This document shows, piece after piece, positions 6,077 to 9,867 of a stretch of 9,867 bases of DNA (position 1 is its first letter; each line of letters begins with the position of its first letter). The position numbers and the translations under genes are program-made. The notes under the pieces were generated by a model, which was given only the letters and a program-made list of their open reading frames with translations, searched no databases and was not told where the DNA came from. The DNA lies in assembly GCA_030632765.1 (NCBI GenBank), contig DAOVUC010000041.1, positions 1 to 9,867 of the forward strand, in the 5' to 3' direction. The stretch comes from Candidatus Dadabacteria bacterium (GTDB lineage: Bacteria; Desulfobacterota_D; UBA1144; Nemesobacterales; UBA2774).

Positions 6077-6631
6077 ATGTTTAGGATTTACTCTTTATTT
6101 TTTATTCCATTAGCTTCGATATTTCTTATAACGAGTTGTGCTCAAAAAGAATCCGCACCTGAATTGGCTAGGCATGAACATGAACAGGTGGCTCTAGAAA
6201 ACGTGCCTTTCGTGAAACAAAAGGACAAATTCTGCGGGCCCGCGGCTATGGCATCGGTTATGCAATTCTATGGCCGGAACATTGATCAGGACGAAATAGC
6301 GCGGGAAGTTTACATTCCCGAATTAAACGGTGCACTGATTTCAGATATGGAAAACTTTGCCAGAGACAATGGCTACAGCACTGAAACAACGAATGGTGAT
6401 ATAAAATCACTTAAGTCGCTTATAGATAATCAAATGCCTGTTATACTGCTCGTCGACAAGGGCAAGTGGAAAGTCAGCGTCCCTCATTATTACGTTGCTT
6501 ATGGTTATAATGACGAGAAAAAAACGATCCTCCTTCACACAGGATTTGAAAGTGAGCAAGAAATAAGCTTTGACAAATTGGAGGGTGAATGGAAAAAAAT
6601 GAACAGACTTATGTTAGTAATCAAAAAGTGA
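6077..6631 (+). CDS. PA2778-type C39 cysteine peptidase lipoprotein
   Basis: This 184-aa protein starts with a lipoprotein signal (hydrophobic 7-19) and a lipobox ending at C21 (LITSC); Ala at +2 would, by the E. coli rule, favour the outer membrane. The rest is a papain-like C39 peptidase domain: NVPFVKQ with Q48 for the oxyanion hole, the catalytic C53 in FCGPAAMASVMQFYG, and the catalytic H137 in PHYYVAYGY. Where classical C39 enzymes have an Asp-Pro after the next strand, this one has H154-T-G, so the third catalytic residue is not obvious. C39 enzymes usually cut after Gly-Gly and form part of exporters; this one is a stand-alone periplasm-facing domain. No clear Shine-Dalgarno is seen, and translation may be coupled to the gene 19 nt upstream. 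The C-terminus ends before any TPR region, which here lies in a separate overlapping gene. Confidence 0.85.
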   Translation: MFRIYSLFFIPLASIFLITSCAQKESAPELARHEHEQVALENVPFVKQKDKFCGPAAMASVMQFYGRNIDQDEIAREVYIPELNGALISDMENFARDNGYSTETTNGDIKSLKSLIDNQMPVILLVDKGKWKVSVPHYYVAYGYNDEKKTILLHTGFESEQEISFDKLEGEWKKMNRLMLVIKK

Positions 6632-7215
6632 ACCATTCTCTAAAAATACTCCAACCCATATTATTTATTTTTTGTATTTTATTGGCAGGCTGCGCTTCTC
6701 TTCATGGATCAATTTTTATGGAAGACCCTCTTAGTGCGGAAGAACACAATAATCTTGGAGTAATTTATGAGAAGGAAGGCAAAAACGATCTGGCTATTAG
6801 AGAATATAAAAGAGCTATAAATAGTGACGACGAACTTATTACTCCGCTTGTTAATTTGGGGAATGTTTATTTCGGGGAAGGTGAATATACACAAGCTGAG
6901 AAGTACTATAAAAGAGCCCTTAAAAAGGATGAAACTACTTTAGAAGCCGCTAATAACCTTGCATCACTATATATAGAGGCGGGCAGTAATTATAAAGAGG
7001 GGCTTCAATATATGATCTTGGCAACTAATAACCTGGAAAGAATCCCTCCCTATGCTCTGGATACCATGGGAGTGCTACACTTAAAGCTCGGGCACAAGCT
7101 GCAAGCTGAGAAATTTCTTATCGAGGCATGCAATGGGGTAAAAGGCAATGACGTTCTTAAAAAAGAGATACGTTCTCACCTATGGGAATTGGGAATTAAT
7201 AGAAAATGCGGATAA
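6589..7215 (+). CDS. TPR lipoprotein overlapping the C39 peptidase gene
   Basis: The protein carries about four tetratricopeptide repeats: residues 50-83 (NNLGVIYEKEGKNDLAIREY), 84-117 (VNLGNVYFGEGEYTQAEKYY), about 118-150 (a longer, degenerate unit) and about 155-185 (DTMGVLHLKLGHKLQAEKF). These form a protein-binding superhelix. It has a lipoprotein signal ending in the lipobox LLAGC (C35). Two starts are possible. ATG 6589 has GGAGGG a few nt upstream but gives a long hydrophilic N-terminus and overlaps the peptidase by 43 nt. GTG 6628, overlapping the peptidase stop as GTGA, gives a normal 22-residue signal and suggests translational coupling, though without its own Shine-Dalgarno. I favour GTG 6628 (195 aa) on signal-peptide grounds. 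In Pseudomonas PA2778 (from memory) peptidase and TPR are one polypeptide, so this is probably a split partner tethered beside the peptidase. Confidence 0.82.
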   Translation: MEKNEQTYVSNQKVNHSLKILQPILFIFCILLAGCASLHGSIFMEDPLSAEEHNNLGVIYEKEGKNDLAIREYKRAINSDDELITPLVNLGNVYFGEGEYTQAEKYYKRALKKDETTLEAANNLASLYIEAGSNYKEGLQYMILATNNLERIPPYALDTMGVLHLKLGHKLQAEKFLIEACNGVKGNDVLKKEIRSHLWELGINRKCG

Positions 7216-7230
7216 ATCAATTTATGACCC

Positions 7231-8157
7231 TCAGCTACCCAGAATAGCACCTTTATCAATCTTTCTGCCAGATAGAAAGGCTTTCACGTCTAAGCGTTTC
7301 CCGCCTTCTAATTGAAGTTCCAATATTTCAAGTGCACCTTCACCGCATGCTACTATTAGTGTTCCTGAAACCGACTCTAGTACCTCAGCAGGCTTGCCTC
7401 GATAATTAACAACGCCTGAGCTAAATATCTTTAAGGATTTATTGCCAAGTCTTGTAAAAGTACCCGGCCATGGGTTCATTCCCCTGATAAGATTCCATAT
7501 TTCTAAAGCGGATTTCTCCCAATTAATCTCTCCGTCACTTTTCTTAAGCATTGGCGCGTAAGAAGCTTGAGATTCGTCCTGTTTAATTGGATTTAGCCCC
7601 CTTTCTTTGAGCTGAGCGATGGTTTCCAACAAGAGCTCTCCGCCTAAATCAGAAAGCTTGGCAAATAAACTCCCAGCGTCGTCTTCATCTTGAATTTGAA
7701 TCCCCCGCCTTAAAAGCATATCCCCTGTATCCATCCCCTCATCCATGAGTATTGTAGTTACCCCTGTTTCCCCCTCCCCTCTTACAACAGCCCAATTTAT
7801 CGGAGCCGCGCCCCTATATTTTGGAAGTAAAGAAGCATGGACATTTATACAACCGTATTGCGGGAGTTCTAGTAAATCTTTTGGAAGGATTTTGCCGTAG
7901 GCAGTAACACATATTAAGTCAGGATTAAGTTCCTTTAGTTCTTCCAAAAACTCTTCAGCTCTAATTCTCTCAGGTTGTAAAACCGGAATATTATATTCTT
8001 CGGCAAGGACCTTAGTCGGCGGTGGAGTGAGTTTCCGACCTCTACCCTTGGGTTTATCAGGCTGTGCCACTACAGCTATCACATCATCCGCGGATTCGAT
8101 CAATACTCTTAAAGAAGGTACAGCAAACTCCGGTGTGCCCATAAAAATTATTCTCAT
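7231..8157 (-). CDS. fmt: Methionyl-tRNA formyltransferase
   Basis: Fmt transfers the formyl group of 10-formyl-tetrahydrofolate to Met-tRNAfMet before translation initiation in the cytoplasm. The 308-aa length is standard. The N-terminal Rossmann domain begins MRIIFMGTPEFAVPSL. The catalytic triad of the formyltransferase fold is N105, H107 (INVHASLLPKYRGAAPI) and D143 (MDEGMDTGD). SLLPKYRGAAPI (109-120) is the family signature. The C-terminal tRNA-binding beta-barrel covers about 205-308 (INWEKSALEIWNLIRGMNPWPGTF...). The start is set by the conserved N-terminus, but no Shine-Dalgarno is visible; a good promoter ends only 10 nt upstream. def, its frequent neighbour, is not in the window. 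It converges with the TPR gene, with 15 nt between stops and no clear terminator. Confidence 0.97.
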   Translation of the reverse strand: MRIIFMGTPEFAVPSLRVLIESADDVIAVVAQPDKPKGRGRKLTPPPTKVLAEEYNIPVLQPERIRAEEFLEELKELNPDLICVTAYGKILPKDLLELPQYGCINVHASLLPKYRGAAPINWAVVRGEGETGVTTILMDEGMDTGDMLLRRGIQIQDEDDAGSLFAKLSDLGGELLLETIAQLKERGLNPIKQDESQASYAPMLKKSDGEINWEKSALEIWNLIRGMNPWPGTFTRLGNKSLKIFSSGVVNYRGKPAEVLESVSGTLIVACGEGALEILELQLEGGKRLDVKAFLSGRKIDKGAILGS

Positions 8158-8167
8158 GATAGCAAGG

Positions 8168-8196
8168 AGTATATTATTAAATCAGAGTGTATTCAA
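8168..8196 (-). promoter_or_regulatory. Candidate fmt promoter very close to the start codon
   Basis: On the minus strand TTGAAT (8191-8196, four of six to the -35 consensus) is followed after exactly 17 nt by TATACT (8168-8173, five of six to the -10 consensus). Ten bases separate the -10 box from the ATG, so transcription would start about 3-5 nt before it. The spacing matches that of the rsmD candidate, and both genes lack a Shine-Dalgarno. Confidence 0.45.
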
Positions 8197-8247
8197 TTTG
8201 GAATGCCTGGGTATATTGAAATTCAAAATAGATATGAGGAAGATGAT

Positions 8248-9579
8248 TTACTGACCATCTTCTTCAGATTTTTCGGTTACTGCTTTGGTGAAGATTTCAG
8301 TAAGCCATTTCTTTATGTGGTCTTGAGAGCCTTTGCCTATAGTCTTTCGGACTTTATTTAATGATATTACAGCCTTTGCAGCAGAACGATGTCCACCGGC
8401 GCTTCCTATCTCTTTAAATAGATCCCTTACCAGGCGACCAGCGCTCTTAACATATCCTACATTTCTTACAGAAATTATCAGGTGTGAATTCCCTAGAATT
8501 CCAAATGCAACAGACCATTCGACCCCCTTTACCTGAATCCCGAAATCTGATATCTTGGGAATCAGATATTCCCTGTCAACCCGCCCGACGTTAACGAAGA
8601 AAATACCATCCGATATCCAGTGGTCGGCAAGCGCCTGCCCTAGAGATTTCATCTCACACGGTGGCACCTCAGCGCGTTCTATACGTCTTAAAAGAGCAAG
8701 ATTCGCATGTGGATACAAGAAAGTAAACGCTTCCACATCATCGGGGTTTGCGTCACGGTTAAGGGTAATAGTATCGGTCTTAATCCCATAGAGAAGTGCG
8801 GTAGCAAGCCTCTCAGAAATATCCACCTGAGCCGCCCGTAAGTATTTGGTTAAAATTGTGGAGGTCGCGCCCTCTTCTGCTCTTATTTCCTTAAACTTTG
8901 CATCGTATGAACCAACCAAAGGGTGATGGTCGATCACGGTATCAACTTCGGGAATTTGCTTCCCACTGAAGAACGGAGGCTGAACATCTACAAGGGCTAT
9001 TGAATCAAAATCTTTCAACTTAGCGGGTGTAAGAGCCTCCAAATCTATCTCAAGAAGCTCTATCATTGCAACGTTTTCCGGACGGGATATCTGCTCCCCT
9101 AAATGTCCAATGATTGCAGTTTGCTTATTTCTTTTCAGTAAAGTCCTAAGAGCAAGTGCGCTGGCGATAGAATCGGGATCAGGGTGATCGTGTAGCAGTA
9201 TCACTAACTTCTTAGCTCCTGCATGAACATGTCTTAATTCTTCAACTCGTAGTTCCGTCTTGGCAAGTCTTTCCTCGCGCTCAATTTGCTCGGATAGTAT
9301 TTTATGAAATGCCACAAATCTTACGGAAGGAGGCGGTTCATCGTGTTCATCCCCATTGCTTACGATTAAGGGCGTCTGAGGATAATGTTTTGATAGTTTC
9401 TTTGAAATCTTGGGAGAGAAAAAGTTCTTTTCCAGCATTATAAGCGAAAAACTGCCTGTTTGATTAAGCGCTTCCTCAAGCGAACTCACCCATATAACCT
9501 CCCCGCGCTTTGAGAAAAGCCCAAGGAGAAGAGAATCAAAATCTCCGATAAAAAGGTATCGCTTAAACTCTTTTTGCAT
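8248..9579 (-). CDS. DHH-family phosphoesterase with extra N-terminal domain
   Basis: Residues 120-440 form a DHH/DHHA1 phosphoesterase of the NrnA-like group. The metal ligands are visible: H130, D134 and D136 in HDHPDPDS, D198 in VDVQ, the namesake D217-H218-H219, and D269 in KTDT. The DHHA1 substrate motif GGHRSAA spans 395-401. Such enzymes hydrolyse short RNA oligonucleotides, pAp or cyclic dinucleotides in the cytoplasm using Mn2+; which one applies cannot be told here. Residues 1-95 form an extra alpha/beta domain resembling a degenerate TrkA-N or pseudo-receiver fold (YLFIGDFDSLLLGLF, then SFSLIMLEKNFF) without a GxGxxG nucleotide loop. A probable coiled coil (95-117) joins the two. 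The N-terminal domain may be regulatory. The gene starts 4 nt after the trpA stop, so it is probably co-transcribed; no strong Shine-Dalgarno was found. Confidence 0.9.
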   Translation of the reverse strand: MQKEFKRYLFIGDFDSLLLGLFSKRGEVIWVSSLEEALNQTGSFSLIMLEKNFFSPKISKKLSKHYPQTPLIVSNGDEHDEPPPSVRFVAFHKILSEQIEREERLAKTELRVEELRHVHAGAKKLVILLHDHPDPDSIASALALRTLLKRNKQTAIIGHLGEQISRPENVAMIELLEIDLEALTPAKLKDFDSIALVDVQPPFFSGKQIPEVDTVIDHHPLVGSYDAKFKEIRAEEGATSTILTKYLRAAQVDISERLATALLYGIKTDTITLNRDANPDDVEAFTFLYPHANLALLRRIERAEVPPCEMKSLGQALADHWISDGIFFVNVGRVDREYLIPKISDFGIQVKGVEWSVAFGILGNSHLIISVRNVGYVKSAGRLVRDLFKEIGSAGGHRSAAKAVISLNKVRKTIGKGSQDHIKKWLTEIFTKAVTEKSEEDGQ

Positions 9580-9583
9580 ACTT

Positions 9584-9867
9584 TTATTGTGCCTTTTCTT
9601 TCATTTTTAATTCGGGCTTATTGCATGCCCCGCTTAAACCATTAATAAACTTAGAGAGTTCCTCTAAAAGACGAGCTTTATTGCTTCCGTACTGCTCAAT
9701 TATTCTTACAATGGCGCTTCCGACTATCACAGCATCTGCATATTCCGCTATTTTTTCCACCTGCTCTGCAGAGGAAACCCCAAAGCCAACTCCTACAGGA
9801 AGTCCCGATGTTGATTTTATTTGATCAGCTAGTGTGTCAAGAGAATAATTCATATCAGGCCTAACCC
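9584..9867 (-). CDS. trpA: Tryptophan synthase alpha subunit, C-terminal part (5' end outside window)
   Basis: The reading frame is open to the right edge, giving the last 93 residues of a protein normally about 265 aa. The PVGVGFGVSSAEQV segment is the phosphate-binding GFGIS loop of TrpA, and DAVIVGSAIVRIIEQYG is the GSAIV block that follows it in the TIM barrel. The ATG at 9851-9853 is an internal methionine, since TrpA-like codons (V-R-P-D) continue upstream of it. TrpA cleaves indole-3-glycerol phosphate to indole and glyceraldehyde 3-phosphate and passes indole to TrpB; trpB and the rest of the operon presumably lie to the right. The C-terminal tail (NKPELKMKEKAQ) is hydrophilic and unremarkable. 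The DHH gene follows after 4 nt. Confidence 0.95.
   Translation of the reverse strand, partial: VRPDMNYSLDTLADQIKSTSGLPVGVGFGVSSAEQVEKIAEYADAVIVGSAIVRIIEQYGSNKARLLEELSKFINGLSGACNKPELKMKEKAQ

Noticed and set aside
6061..7221. Repeated GATAAATCAAT at 6061-6071 and 7211-7221, just after or across two stop codons
   Set aside because: Repeats of 11 bases are expected by chance several times in 10 kb of AT-rich DNA, and the flanks do not match.
8192..8224. TTCAAT...ATTGAA inverted repeat between the DHH gene and fmt as a terminator
   Set aside because: A six-pair AT-rich stem with a long loop and no T-tract; one arm is better explained as part of the fmt -35 box.

Overview
The window is about 9.9 kb of gene-dense, fairly AT-rich bacterial DNA. 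It looks chromosomal and shows no mobile elements, CRISPR arrays, rRNA or tRNA. Three lipoprotein or secreted genes with Sec-type signals, including lipoboxes, point to a Gram-negative (diderm) host. The minus-strand order rsmD-coaD-aspC and the PA2779/PA2778-type pair are, from memory, patterns found in Deltaproteobacteria-grade and related lineages (Desulfobacterota, Dadabacteria and similar). That placement is an inference and cannot be settled from this window.

Left block (1-4263, all minus strand, read right to left): rsmD (16S rRNA m2G966 methyltransferase), coaD (CoA biosynthesis), aspC (class I aspartate aminotransferase), a solute-binding-protein-like gene with no export signal, and a Sir2/CobB NAD-dependent deacylase cut by the left edge. 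rsmD-coaD-aspC are packed within 2-15 nt and are probably one operon. The last two genes follow after gaps of 96 and 94 nt and may be co-transcribed or have their own promoters.

Middle block (4264-7215, plus strand): a 247-nt divergent spacer carries a TATAAT box abutting a near-perfect 22-bp palindrome. It precedes a secreted, probably lipid-anchored protein built from about five 25-residue beta-helix-like repeats with a Pro-Ser tail. After a stable hairpin and a 13-bp perfect palindrome comes a three-gene set: a PA2779-family single-pass membrane protein, a C39-type cysteine peptidase lipoprotein and an overlapping TPR lipoprotein. From memory, the last two correspond to one fused protein (PA2778) in Pseudomonas. 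The peptidase and a partner with a Gly-Gly just outside its membrane anchor make this the most interesting system in the window.

Right block (7231-9867, minus strand, read right to left): the 3' part of trpA, a DHH-family phosphoesterase with an unusual N-terminal domain (4 nt after trpA), and fmt (Met-tRNA formyltransferase) after a 90-nt gap holding a good promoter very close to its start codon. fmt converges with the TPR gene across only 15 nt.

No intergenic stretch exceeds 300 bases. The longest are 4264-4510 and 5483-5652, and both are described as regulatory regions.
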